Notes: generated by a model from the sequence alone, not told the origin. Positions 1 to 6,206 are shown, numbered from the stretch's first letter. The stretch: DNA of 6,206 bases from JBFJVZ01 sp041623895 (GCA_041623895.1 JBFJVZ010000430.1:1-6206); one strand, 5' to 3'. A program made the numbers and translations.

Positions 1-135
1 AATCAACAGCGGGCCGCCTTGGTGCACGGATTTCCTTACGTCATTGTCTTCGAGAAGTCAGATGACTTCATTATCGTCCTCGGTGTTTTTCACGCCGCAT
101 CCGACCAGTCGGGTTGGTTCACTCGTTCGATTTGA
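1..135 (+). CDS. RelE/ParE-family toxin, C-terminal fragment (cut by window start)
   Basis: Frame 1 is open from the first base to a TGA at 133-135 and gives the last 44 residues of a protein whose start lies outside the window. The order of features is that of the RelE/ParE C-terminus: 'FPYVIVFE' (residues 11-18 of the fragment) forms one beta strand, an acidic turn 'SDD' follows, then the strand 'FIIVLGVFHA', and the final D...W..R pattern closes the fold. Known members of this family are small ribosome-dependent mRNA endonucleases or gyrase inhibitors, neutralised by an antitoxin usually encoded directly upstream. The antitoxin and the N-terminal half would lie left of position 1. RelE versus ParE activity cannot be decided from this fragment. 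The family call is made from pattern only, but the spacing of FPY, V-FH, D and W is characteristic. Confidence 0.75.
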   Translation, partial: NQQRAALVHGFPYVIVFEKSDDFIIVLGVFHAASDQSGWFTRSI

Positions 136-567
136 TCCCCTGTGAGAGTCTCGGCGCAGTTTCCGGGCTGTGCGGACCGAGATTTCGAGAAGACGGCAGT
201 GGAGCGAATTCCCGAACCGCGTTCGGGCGATGCAGCCTCCGCGCGTTGAGCATTGCAGTAAATGGTCTGCCAACGGTGCCTTCTCCGCCCATAAATCGGC
301 CCTGAACGACGCAGAGCCGGACAAACCGAACCCTCCTCCGGCGTGTTTGAATTCCAGCCAAAGATAGGCCGAATCCGCTGGCGCACTTCGCCGCGACGAA
401 GCTTGACAACTGTCCGTTGCGGACTTTGCTGCCCTATATGCGTGAGACCGCTGTAGCTACTCTGTTCACCCCGGATTGCGAATTCATAGTGGTGCCGTAT
501 CTCTTGGAATCGGGGCCTCGATTTCGCATGAGTCCGTTTGTGATGCCACGCCGAAGGAAGTGCTCTA
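136..567. other. Intergenic region without a supportable gene
   Basis: I see no gene in these 432 bases between the toxin stop and the LRR lipoprotein start. Several short open frames exist on both strands, but none shows a recognisable motif, a signal peptide or a credible ribosome binding site. A small perfect stem (GTCCG, loop TTG, CGGAC at 412-424) is followed by only three T residues and is too weak to call a terminator. A TTGACA at 403-408 has no good -10 hexamer at 16-18 bases. The promoter of the LRR gene is presumably here but cannot be placed. Confidence 0.6.
554..560 (+). promoter_or_regulatory. Ribosome binding site of the first LRR lipoprotein
   Basis: AAGGAAG ends seven bases before the ATG at 568. 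It is the best Shine-Dalgarno match near this gene and supports 568 as the start. The second in-frame ATG at 574 would have a longer spacing and would lose the Lys at residue 2 of the signal peptide. Confidence 0.6.
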
Positions 568-1590
568 ATGAAAATGTTGCTAATGACGCTGACACTACTC
601 TGCCTAGTCGGCTGTGAATCGGAACCTGTTGGGCCACTCACTGATGCCGAGATCGAATCACGTGTCAAAGCGTTGGAACGACAGGGCGGGCAATTCCAAC
701 TGAATGAGTTTGGTGATCCGGTGCGGTTCATTGTCGGCGGAAGTATCACCGACCGCGATTTGCAAAATGTCCGAGGGCTGACCACCTTAACAGAAATCCA
801 AGGCTTTTCCGGCGGCAAAGTCACCGACGCGGCGCTGGTGTACTTCAAAGACTTGAACAACTTGACGTGGCTAAATTTGAGCCTTGTCAAAATGACAGAT
901 GCCGGACTCCAGCACTTGGGCGGCCTGACATCTCTGGAGAAACTGTCCATCAACGGCAAAGAGATCACTGCCGACGGGTTGGAGCATCTCAAGCGACTGA
1001 CAAACTTGACCCGCTTGGAGCTGAAAGACACCGACATTGACCAAGCGGGCATGCGGCACATCCGCCGATTAACCAAACTGCAGCAGCTAACTATCGGCGG
1101 GGACATTGCCAACGACGGACTGAAAGGCATCGATACATTGACCAACTTGTCGTCACTGAAGATTGACGGGAACGTTGCCGACGGTGAGTTGCAGCGCATC
1201 CATGGCTTCACCAACTTGATTAGCCTGGAACTCGGTGGAGAATTCAACGCCGCTGACCTGGCAGGTATACCAAACCTGTGGCAGCTTAGCCTGGCAGGAA
1301 GCAACATCCGTGACGACGGTCTAAGGCACATCGCGGGGCTGACCAAACTGGCGGGCCTCAAGCTCGAAGATACGCGAGTCACCGATGAAGGGCTCGAACA
1401 TATCAAGGACCTGACCAAATTGAGCAGCGTAAAAGCTGCAGGTTGTGCCGGGATTAGCGACAACGGCCTGAAACATATGAAAGATCTGACCAATTTGCAG
1501 GCGATCGAATTGGGCGGAACGAACATCACTGACGATGGCCTTCAGCATCTCAGGTGGGCTAACCAGGTTGAAGTTCTTAAACCTTCGTGA
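568..1590 (+). CDS. Leucine-rich repeat lipoprotein, frame interrupted by a +1 shift near 1552
   Basis: The product as read has 340 residues. It begins with a short lipoprotein signal peptide (Lys2, hydrophobic core, lipobox L-V-G-C with Cys16), so the mature protein should be lipid-anchored and face the periplasm or cell surface. After a charged stretch at about residues 20-50, a regular array of roughly 24-residue LRRs runs to residue 328, about 12 repeats with consensus L..L.L..T.ITD.GL.HL..LT.L. This class of LRR is common in Planctomycetes and normally mediates protein binding; no partner can be inferred. The last 12 residues (R329-S340) abruptly lose the repeat pattern. Reading frame 2 resumes it exactly, so the true gene probably ends at 1876 and would encode about 435 residues. 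As sequenced, the protein lacks four repeats and the C-terminal cap. Either the gene is a recent pseudogene or there is a sequence error. The LRR identity is clear. Confidence 0.9.
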   Translation: MKMLLMTLTLLCLVGCESEPVGPLTDAEIESRVKALERQGGQFQLNEFGDPVRFIVGGSITDRDLQNVRGLTTLTEIQGFSGGKVTDAALVYFKDLNNLTWLNLSLVKMTDAGLQHLGGLTSLEKLSINGKEITADGLEHLKRLTNLTRLELKDTDIDQAGMRHIRRLTKLQQLTIGGDIANDGLKGIDTLTNLSSLKIDGNVADGELQRIHGFTNLISLELGGEFNAADLAGIPNLWQLSLAGSNIRDDGLRHIAGLTKLAGLKLEDTRVTDEGLEHIKDLTKLSSVKAAGCAGISDNGLKHMKDLTNLQAIELGGTNITDDGLQHLRWANQVEVLKPS

Positions 1591-1876
1591 CAACATCGCG
1601 ATTACCAACGCTGGACTCATGCATCTTGATGGGACCAATGTGGAGAGCCTGGAAATCTCAAACACCGCTGTCACCGACGCGGGACTGGCTCATCTGAAAG
1701 GGCTGAAGAAACTGCGCGTGGTGTGGCTACTCGATTGCAACATCACCGACGCGGGGATCAAGCACCTAAGTGCTGTGACAAGTCTGAAGCAGGTGACACT
1801 CCGAAACACGCAAGTCACGCAAGCCGGCGCCGACGCGCTCAAAAAGTCGCTACCGAATTGCCTCATCTTGCGATAG
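1535..1876 (+). CDS. C-terminal part of the first LRR lipoprotein, in the shifted frame
   Basis: Frame 2 continues the LRR array of the gene at 568. From 1553 it reads GGLTRLKFLNL, then three further repeats (cores LEISNTAVTDAGL, WLLDCNITDAGI and VTLRNTQVTQAG), and ends in KKSLPNC plus four residues. The LPNC ending is shared with the second LRR gene of this window and marks the natural C-terminus. An ATG at 1535 could open a separate 113-residue frame, but it has no ribosome binding site, no signal peptide, and its first six residues do not fit the repeat. I therefore read this as the detached 3' end of the gene at 568, not an independent gene. Deleting A1552 would join 328 upstream codons to 107 downstream codons. 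No other lesion is visible in the downstream part. Confidence 0.8.
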   Translation: MAFSISGGLTRLKFLNLRDNIAITNAGLMHLDGTNVESLEISNTAVTDAGLAHLKGLKKLRVVWLLDCNITDAGIKHLSAVTSLKQVTLRNTQVTQAGADALKKSLPNCLILR

Positions 1877-1985
1877 TAGAAACCGCGTACCGAAGCCGAT
1901 TCGAGGCATCGATGCACTTTCCAGAAAGTCTTTAGTGTCGATCCTCTAACTGCCCGCTTCTTTCCTAAGCTGCTAAAACTATGTT

Positions 1986-2001
1986 CTCATATGAGTACTC
2001 A
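1986..2001. promoter_or_regulatory. Double overlapping palindrome, possible operator
   Basis: Positions 1986-1995 (CTCATATGAG) and 1992-2001 (TGAGTACTCA) are two perfect 10-base palindromes that share TGAG. The 16 bases therefore read as CTCA, TA, TGAG, TA, CTCA: three alternating inverted half-sites with identical two-base spacers. The element lies 53 bases before the proposed GTG start of the small lipoprotein and after the end of the first LRR gene, where a transcription factor could act on the downstream pair. No good -35/-10 pair could be placed next to it, so a regulatory role is inference from symmetry and position only. Confidence 0.3.
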
Positions 2002-2053
2002 ATGATTGGGTAATGGTACCTTGCAACACCTAGGGATTACACCGGAACACAAA

Positions 2054-2701
2054 GTGAAGCACCTACTCGCAACCCTCACGCTGATCAGTTTGGCCGGATG
2101 TGGATCAGAAGATGCCGATCCCAATTTGCCGAAGAACCCGGCTAACATATTGGATCAGGAATTGGTTCGCCGAGCTGATGTCAATGATGTCATCAACTAT
2201 TTTATGTTTGGGAATGATCCGCCAACCCAGTTTGAGGCGCCCCCAATCGCAGTTTGGAAGTCAGAACAACCTCCCTCGTTCGTGTATGTCGAAAACATGC
2301 CGACGTCAGGATTGTTCACAGACCAGGAATCAAAAGATTTCGTCGATCGCGCCAATAAGAAAATAGAAGAACTCAGCAGTTCCTTCGCGCGCACCGTGGA
2401 ATCGTTACGGAACTTGAAAGAGGAAAGGAACCCGAACGAGGATCCGCCCACAGACGACAAGACGATTTGGTTGGTCATAAAGTACACGAAGTACGGCAAA
2501 GGCCTCCGAGGTCCCTATTCGATTGTCGTCCGACCCTCGAATTCCATGGGTGCAACGAGCAGTTTCATCCCAATCGGCCCTTCGAAAGACTTGATCGAGC
2601 AGGCCTACACTCGGGCTGCGCGAGAGAAAGACGAATTGGTTCTGTTGCCGGACGAGCTTAAGTATCGGCTGGACTACCCAGAATCGGCTCGAGTTTATTG
2701 A
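2054..2701 (+). CDS. Small orphan lipoprotein of unknown function
   Basis: The predicted product is 215 residues. I chose the GTG at 2054 because it gives a textbook lipoprotein signal peptide: Lys2, a hydrophobic core LLATLTLISL, and lipobox L-A-G-C with Cys16. A weak GGAA ends six bases upstream. The frame is open back to a TTG at 2006, but that start would bury the signal peptide behind 16 polar residues. The mature part has no family I recognise. It contains a Pro-rich stretch near residues 56-75, a charged, probably helical segment at about residues 89-125 (with KKIEELSSSF), a strand-like piece IWLVIKYTKYGKG (138-150), and a charged C-terminal third ending in Tyr. It contains no LRRs. 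The next gene starts 26 bases after its stop, so the two are likely co-transcribed and may work together at the membrane. Its signal-peptide core resembles that of the gene at 568, which may reflect convergence. Confidence 0.8.
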   Translation: MKHLLATLTLISLAGCGSEDADPNLPKNPANILDQELVRRADVNDVINYFMFGNDPPTQFEAPPIAVWKSEQPPSFVYVENMPTSGLFTDQESKDFVDRANKKIEELSSSFARTVESLRNLKEERNPNEDPPTDDKTIWLVIKYTKYGKGLRGPYSIVVRPSNSMGATSSFIPIGPSKDLIEQAYTRAAREKDELVLLPDELKYRLDYPESARVY

Positions 2702-2712
2702 TCTATCCCTGC

Positions 2713-2717
2713 GGTGA
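2713..2717 (+). promoter_or_regulatory. Ribosome binding site of the second LRR lipoprotein
   Basis: GGTGA ends ten bases before the ATG at 2728. It favours this start over the in-frame TTG at 2698, which overlaps the preceding stop codon, and over the ATG at 2743. Confidence 0.45.
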
Positions 2718-2727
2718 AATTCATTCA

Positions 2728-4158
2728 ATGTCTGCAAACCAAATGTTCGTCTGTTTCGCGTGCGCTGTCACACTCCTCATCGGTGGATGCAACAAGAGTA
2801 CGTCTTCCGCTTTTAAGCTGACGCCTTCCGCTTCGCCCGCTAAGGCCAGCTCGGATCAACCGACCGCTCCTTCGATTCAGGAGCTTACTGACGAAGGCAA
2901 GCTTGTCAAAGAATTGCTTGATGTGGATGCACATGTCTTCGAGTTCTCGGGCACTCTACTGGCGGTTTGGTTGGAAGCCGAAACCAAGACTGAAGGTGAA
3001 GAGAGCATCGTTCGTCAGCTCGGGCCCGTAGCGGTTACGCGAAGTTCCATCGAGAATGATTCGCCCGAAAGTATCGGCGGCAAGTTCATCGTGTCGGGAA
3101 AGGTAATGGAGAATCCCAACCTCCGTATCTTCTTTAAATCGGAGTCGAATGGTGGTGGGTTCACCATTGGCAATCTAAAGCCGGCTCTCGCACCTCCTTG
3201 GCCGAAAAGTGGTGCTTTTGGCGGAACAGGTTATCAGTGGAAATGCCCTTCCGAGCTTCCCGATGAGGGTGAGGAGTTCGTGATTGCGTCGATCAACAAG
3301 ACATCCAATGAGCCCAAAGTCACTGATGGCAAACCGGACGGATTCAGTGTCGTCCGAGAAACGACGATCAAGATCAAGGGGAAACGTCTTCATGGTGCTC
3401 CTGAACCAGCACCATCAGAACAAGTGGCGGTGACAGCCTTAAGAAATGCAAGAGCGTCGGTGTATTTGGAGGGTTCCAAAGGCGACTTCTACGAAGGTGA
3501 CCCGAAAACGAGCGTCATGCGGGTCAGGTTCCCCTACATGAAGGAGAGTTTCGCGGGGGACACGCTGAGTCATCTCAAGCAACTAACCAAGCTCGAGAGC
3601 CTTGACCTAAGATATACGCAGATAACCGACGACGACTTGGTGCACTTGACGGACCTTCGCAATCTACAAGAGCTTACCCTAGGGAGACAAGTCACAACTG
3701 CTGGGCTGGAGCACCTGGGGGGCCTGACCAATCTGAAAACGCTTCGCATAGGTTCATCAGGTTACTCGGCGACGTCTTTGACCAATATACCGTCACAGCA
3801 TGTAGCGAATGCTGGCCTGAAACACCTCAGCGGACTAACCAATCTGGACGTGCTCTCGTTAGGTTTTCAAGATGCTAAGCTCACTGACGGGGCGACAGAG
3901 CACATCAAAGAGTTAGCCAATCTTCGCGAACTTTACCTCGGTCCCAATGAGTTCACTGAGTCCGGGCTAGAGCAACTGAGCCAGCTCAGCAAGCTCGAAA
4001 AGCTCTGGCTTCACAGCGCCAAAGTGACCGACGCCGGGCTGGAGCATCTTCAGCAACTGGCTAACCTCCAGTACTTGAGGTTCAAGCAAGACGAAGTTTC
4101 CGACGAAGCCCTGGCGAGGTTCAAGAATGCGTTGCCGAACTGCAAAGTGACGCCATAA
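2728..4158 (+). CDS. Leucine-rich repeat lipoprotein with an unrecognised N-terminal domain
   Basis: The product is 476 residues from the ATG at 2728. Residues 1-21 look like a lipoprotein signal peptide with lipobox I-G-G-C (Cys21), although no Lys or Arg precedes the hydrophobic core, which is unusual. A Ser/Pro/Ala-rich linker (22-48) follows, as in many surface-anchored lipoproteins. Residues about 50-216 form a separate, strand-rich domain I cannot assign; it includes FEFSGTLLAVWLEAE near 71-85 and a GGTGYQWKCP segment near 166-175. From about residue 240 to the end there are some eight LRRs of the same ITD.GL.HL type as the gene at 568. The fourth carries an extra 13 or so residues. The protein ends in NALPNCKVTP, the usual cap of these LRR proteins, so the gene is intact at its 3' end. 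An in-frame TTG at 2698 would add ten residues ahead of the signal peptide and is less likely. The 26-base gap to the upstream lipoprotein gene suggests an operon. Confidence 0.88.
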   Translation: MSANQMFVCFACAVTLLIGGCNKSTSSAFKLTPSASPAKASSDQPTAPSIQELTDEGKLVKELLDVDAHVFEFSGTLLAVWLEAETKTEGEESIVRQLGPVAVTRSSIENDSPESIGGKFIVSGKVMENPNLRIFFKSESNGGGFTIGNLKPALAPPWPKSGAFGGTGYQWKCPSELPDEGEEFVIASINKTSNEPKVTDGKPDGFSVVRETTIKIKGKRLHGAPEPAPSEQVAVTALRNARASVYLEGSKGDFYEGDPKTSVMRVRFPYMKESFAGDTLSHLKQLTKLESLDLRYTQITDDDLVHLTDLRNLQELTLGRQVTTAGLEHLGGLTNLKTLRIGSSGYSATSLTNIPSQHVANAGLKHLSGLTNLDVLSLGFQDAKLTDGATEHIKELANLRELYLGPNEFTESGLEQLSQLSKLEKLWLHSAKVTDAGLEHLQQLANLQYLRFKQDEVSDEALARFKNALPNCKVTP

Positions 4159-5028
4159 CAAACGATCGGATATCCGCGTGGATCGAGTCGCGTTGCTGGT
4201 GCGCTTCTTCCCAACGCGGGAATCGGGACCCTTCGGCAATCCCACGGCTACGCAATTTCGGCGCGTCGGGTGGACCAATCGCTATCTCGGAGTGATTCCG
4301 CTTGGGCGCGGAGGTGGCAAACACCGCTGGGAGTTGCGCGAGACGTCTCGTTCTGCGCAAGAGCTGGGTGATAGCGCCGATCGGGCCAAGATCGGTGGCA
4401 GATCAGTGGCACCATTGGACGTTCAAATGCAATTCGCGTACAATTCGTTTGCAATGCGAGACAGATCGTATCTAACCATGATCAATGGGTTTACGACACT
4501 GATTCAATACGAATGAAACACGTGCGGTGTGCATTGAGGGCCTAGTGGGAGTTAATCCTTGGAGAGGATTCTCGCATCGCGTACGCGACGCGGCTGCCCC
4601 TGCGGTGGATATAGATAGATGACCGGGGTCTCCATTCGCATTCGTGCCGCGTGGTAATAGCGGGCAATCCCTTTGGAACGTTGCCCTCTGATGTCGCCCA
4701 AGCTGAAAAAGGGGCCAAACTGGCGGGAATCGGGGGCGAGGTCAGGTGCAAGTTATGCGGTGGTGGGATGCTTCTTTCGCGGAGTTTTTCGATCAAATTA
4801 CGACCACAGATTAAGAGTCGCACGGTTGCGGACTTTAGACCGGCCCATCCCCAAGTGAAACGCAAGTTTTGTGTAACTCTCGCGGATCCATGCACTTGCG
4901 TTGCCCACGCCGGGCAAAAGCCACGTCAGGGTCGGTGGACTGAAAACCTAGGCAAATCGACCGCCCGCGATTACTGTAAGACGGTCCGATTTTCTCGCCT
5001 GACAACCACTTCTTCCGCCAGGACCACC
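4159..5028. other. 870-base region without a supportable gene
   Basis: No convincing gene is seen between the second LRR gene and the DUF1080 gene. A frame at 4178-4516 (+, ATG) would give 112 residues, but it has no recognisable motif, no clear ribosome binding site and a composition unlike its neighbours. The same holds for minus-strand frames at 4121-4360 and 4542-4895. A 7-base inverted repeat (CGCGTTG at 4189-4195 and CAACGCG at 4212-4218, 16-base loop) sits 30 bases after the LRR stop but is not followed by a T-run. A perfect 10-base palindrome CGGATATCCG lies at 4167-4176. The frame leading into the DUF1080 gene is open from 4615. The promoter of that gene is presumably here but could not be placed. 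Confidence 0.55.
5020..5023 (+). promoter_or_regulatory. Ribosome binding site of the DUF1080 gene
   Basis: AGGA ends five bases before the ATG at 5029. Together with the signal peptide that begins at this ATG, it fixes the start, although the same frame is open for another 414 bases upstream. Confidence 0.55.
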
Positions 5029-6206
5029 ATGCCCCGCAAGCTTGCCACTTCTGTCTTTCTGCTGCTTCTATTTAGTTCCGCAATCGTCCACGCACAGAAC
5101 AAGAAAGGGCCGGCGCTGACCGAACCGCCCAAGAACGATTTGAACTTTGCCTTGATGGGCGAATTCGTCGGTCCGATCACCACGGGCGAAAACGAATACG
5201 AGCCACTGGCCCTGCAGTTAAGGCCGATCGGCGGCGACAACTTCGAGGCGGTTTCTTTCAAAGGCGGGCTGCCGGGGCAAAACAAACATCAACCCCACAC
5301 GATCAAAATGATCGGCCGTCGCAGCGGCGACTTTCTGGTGCTCTCGGGTGGACCGTGGGCAATCTTTGTCGAGAAAGATCATTGCTTGATCATCGACCGT
5401 ACCGGTAAGCAACTTGGCCGGTTGGAGCGCGTCCAGCGAACCAGCCCCACCATCGGCGCACGTCCCCCGAAAGACGCCGTCGTGATCTTTGACGGCAACA
5501 ACATCGATCAATTCACCAAAGCCCAAATGACCGCAGACGGTTTGTTGATGCAGGGAGCTGACTTCAAGCCGATGTTCCAGGATTTTAATCTGCACTTGGA
5601 ATTTCTTATTCCCTACATGCCGCAGGCACAGGGCCAAGGGCGGGGTAACAGCGGCGTGTATTTGCAAAGCCGCTATGAATGCCAGGTGCTCGATTCATTT
5701 GCCCTGGATAGCTTGATCAATGGCTTGGGAGCACTCTATCAGTTCAAGAAACCCGACGTGAACATGGCCTTTCCGCCGCTAACCTGGCAAACCTATGACA
5801 TCCAGTTCACTGCGCCTCGCTGGGCCGCCGACGGCAGCAAAGTCCGCGATGCCCATGTCACATCGTGGATTAACGGTGTGAAGGTTCAAAACAACGTGGC
5901 ACTGCCAAACAAAACGGGAGCGGGCAAACAGGAAGAACCCGTGCTGACGCCGATCCGACTGCAAGATCACGGTGACCCCGTCCGCTTTCGCAACATCTGG
6001 TTGGTCGATCGTGGGTTGACGATGACTCCGTTCCCCGTTTACCCACCGAAAGAAGCAGCGGAGCCGGCGAAGGAAACCGCGAAACCGCCAGCCGAAGAAG
6101 AGGCCGCAAAAAAGCCGGAATCGAAGAAAGAGCAACCGAAAAAGGAAGCCAACCAGAAAGACGCGAAGCCGGAGCCTAATAAGCCGGAGCCTAATAAGCC
6201 GGAGCC
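5029..6206 (+). CDS. Secreted DUF1080 (3-keto-disaccharide hydrolase family) protein, 3' end cut by window
   Basis: The visible part has 392 full codons and no stop. Residues 1-22 are a signal peptide (PRK, then a long Leu-rich core, cleavage after VHA), so the protein is exported and not lipid-anchored. Residues about 38-85 match a module often found in front of this domain in planctomycetes (MGEFVG, then FKGGLPG). Residues about 148-328 form the DUF1080 domain, a concanavalin-like beta sandwich. Landmarks are VIFDGNNID at 152-160, GRGNSGVYLQSRYECQVLDS at 204-223 (the family hallmark), WQTYDIQF at 263-270, WINGVKVQNN at 280-289, and LQDHGDPVRFRNIWL at 311-325. The family includes enzymes that hydrolyse 3-keto-glycosides, but many members are uncharacterised and the substrate cannot be read here. 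After residue 340 the chain becomes a low-complexity Lys/Glu/Pro/Ala tail ending in KPEPN repeats, and it continues beyond the window. The gene has its own ribosome binding site and no close upstream gene. Confidence 0.9.
   Translation, partial: MPRKLATSVFLLLLFSSAIVHAQNKKGPALTEPPKNDLNFALMGEFVGPITTGENEYEPLALQLRPIGGDNFEAVSFKGGLPGQNKHQPHTIKMIGRRSGDFLVLSGGPWAIFVEKDHCLIIDRTGKQLGRLERVQRTSPTIGARPPKDAVVIFDGNNIDQFTKAQMTADGLLMQGADFKPMFQDFNLHLEFLIPYMPQAQGQGRGNSGVYLQSRYECQVLDSFALDSLINGLGALYQFKKPDVNMAFPPLTWQTYDIQFTAPRWAADGSKVRDAHVTSWINGVKVQNNVALPNKTGAGKQEEPVLTPIRLQDHGDPVRFRNIWLVDRGLTMTPFPVYPPKEAAEPAKETAKPPAEEEAAKKPESKKEQPKKEANQKDAKPEPNKPEPNKPE
6166..6206 (+). repeat. 15-base tandem repeat encoding KPEPN
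   Basis: The unit AAGCCGGAGCCTAAT occurs perfectly at 6166-6180 and 6181-6195, and its first 11 bases again at 6196-6206, where the window ends. The unit is in frame, so each copy adds Lys-Pro-Glu-Pro-Asn to the charged C-terminal tail of the DUF1080 protein. Total copy number is unknown because the array continues outside the window. Identical copies suggest recent expansion by slippage. Confidence 0.85.

Noticed and set aside
403..440. TTGACA followed by TATATG as a promoter for the first LRR gene
   Set aside because: The spacing is 26 bases, far outside the usual 16-18, and no better -10 hexamer lies at the right distance.
90..1529. Minus-strand open frame of 479 codons opposite the first LRR gene
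   Set aside because: Most of it is the antisense of a regular LRR array, whose repeated Leu/Thr/Asp codons keep stops out of this frame. The translation is Ser/Pro/Arg-rich with a 24-residue periodicity mirrored from the LRRs, and it has no domain.
1916..1929. Inverted repeat ACTTTC/GAAAGT after the first LRR gene
   Set aside because: The stem is short and AT-rich with a loop of at most four bases, and only CTTTA follows, so it is too weak for an intrinsic terminator.
2006..2053. TTG start extending the small lipoprotein by 16 residues
   Set aside because: It would place polar residues before a perfect lipoprotein signal peptide. The LQHL in this stretch looks like an LRR motif but is a single chance match with no repeat around it.
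2698..2727. TTG start of the second LRR lipoprotein, overlapping the preceding stop
   Set aside because: Translational coupling is possible, but the ATG at 2728 has a ribosome binding site and gives a normal signal-peptide length.
4189..4218. Seven-base inverted repeat with a 16-base loop after the second LRR gene
   Set aside because: No T-run follows, and stems of this length with such loops are expected by chance several times in a window of this size.
4178..4516. Plus-strand open frame of 112 residues
   Set aside because: It has no family motif, no credible ribosome binding site, and a composition typical of random translation of GC-rich DNA.
5218..5667. Minus-strand open frame of 149 residues
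   Set aside because: It lies wholly opposite the well-supported DUF1080 coding sequence and has no recognisable features.
5779..6135. Minus-strand open frame with a hydrophobic, Phe/Arg-rich start
   Set aside because: It is the antisense of the Lys/Glu/Pro-rich tail and the end of the DUF1080 domain; Lys and Glu codons read backwards give Phe, Leu and Arg.

Overview
The window looks like chromosomal DNA of a planctomycete, probably a Pirellula/Rhodopirellula-type member. This rests on protein content: lipoproteins built from the 'L..L..L.L..T.ITD.GL.HL' class of leucine-rich repeat (LRR), and a secreted DUF1080 protein preceded by the 'GEFVG...KGGLPG' module. Both are typical of that phylum. 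Moderate GC, long intergenic gaps and the lack of convincing intrinsic terminators fit as well. No database search was possible, so the taxonomy is inference.

Layout, all genes on the + strand. Positions 1-135 are the C-terminal end of a RelE/ParE-type toxin cut off by the window edge. Positions 136-567 hold no gene I can support. Positions 568-1876 encode an LRR lipoprotein of about 16 repeats whose reading frame is broken by an apparent one-base insertion at about 1552. It is readable only as 568-1590 plus a shifted continuation ending at 1876. After a 177-base gap with an unusual double palindrome (1986-2001) comes a small orphan lipoprotein (2054-2701). It is followed 26 bases later by a second LRR lipoprotein (2728-4158) with an N-terminal domain I do not recognise; these two are probably one operon. 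Positions 4159-5028 are a long stretch without a supportable gene. Positions 5029-6206 begin a secreted DUF1080 (3-keto-disaccharide hydrolase family) protein that runs off the window in a Lys/Pro/Glu-rich tail made of 15-base repeats.

Three consecutive genes (568, 2054, 2728) start with a lipoprotein signal peptide and lipobox cysteine, so all three products are probably tethered on the outer face of a membrane. The two LRR proteins look like paralogues in their LRR parts and share the 'LPNC' C-terminal ending. The natural reading is a locus of surface or periplasmic recognition or scaffold lipoproteins; what they bind cannot be read from the sequence. The DUF1080 gene has its own ribosome binding site, lies 870 bases downstream, and is likely an independent unit acting on carbohydrate.

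The most useful second looks are the frameshift in the first LRR gene, the unrecognised domain in front of the second LRR, the orphan lipoprotein paired with it, and the palindromic element upstream of that pair. I see no clear evidence of a new defence or mobile system.
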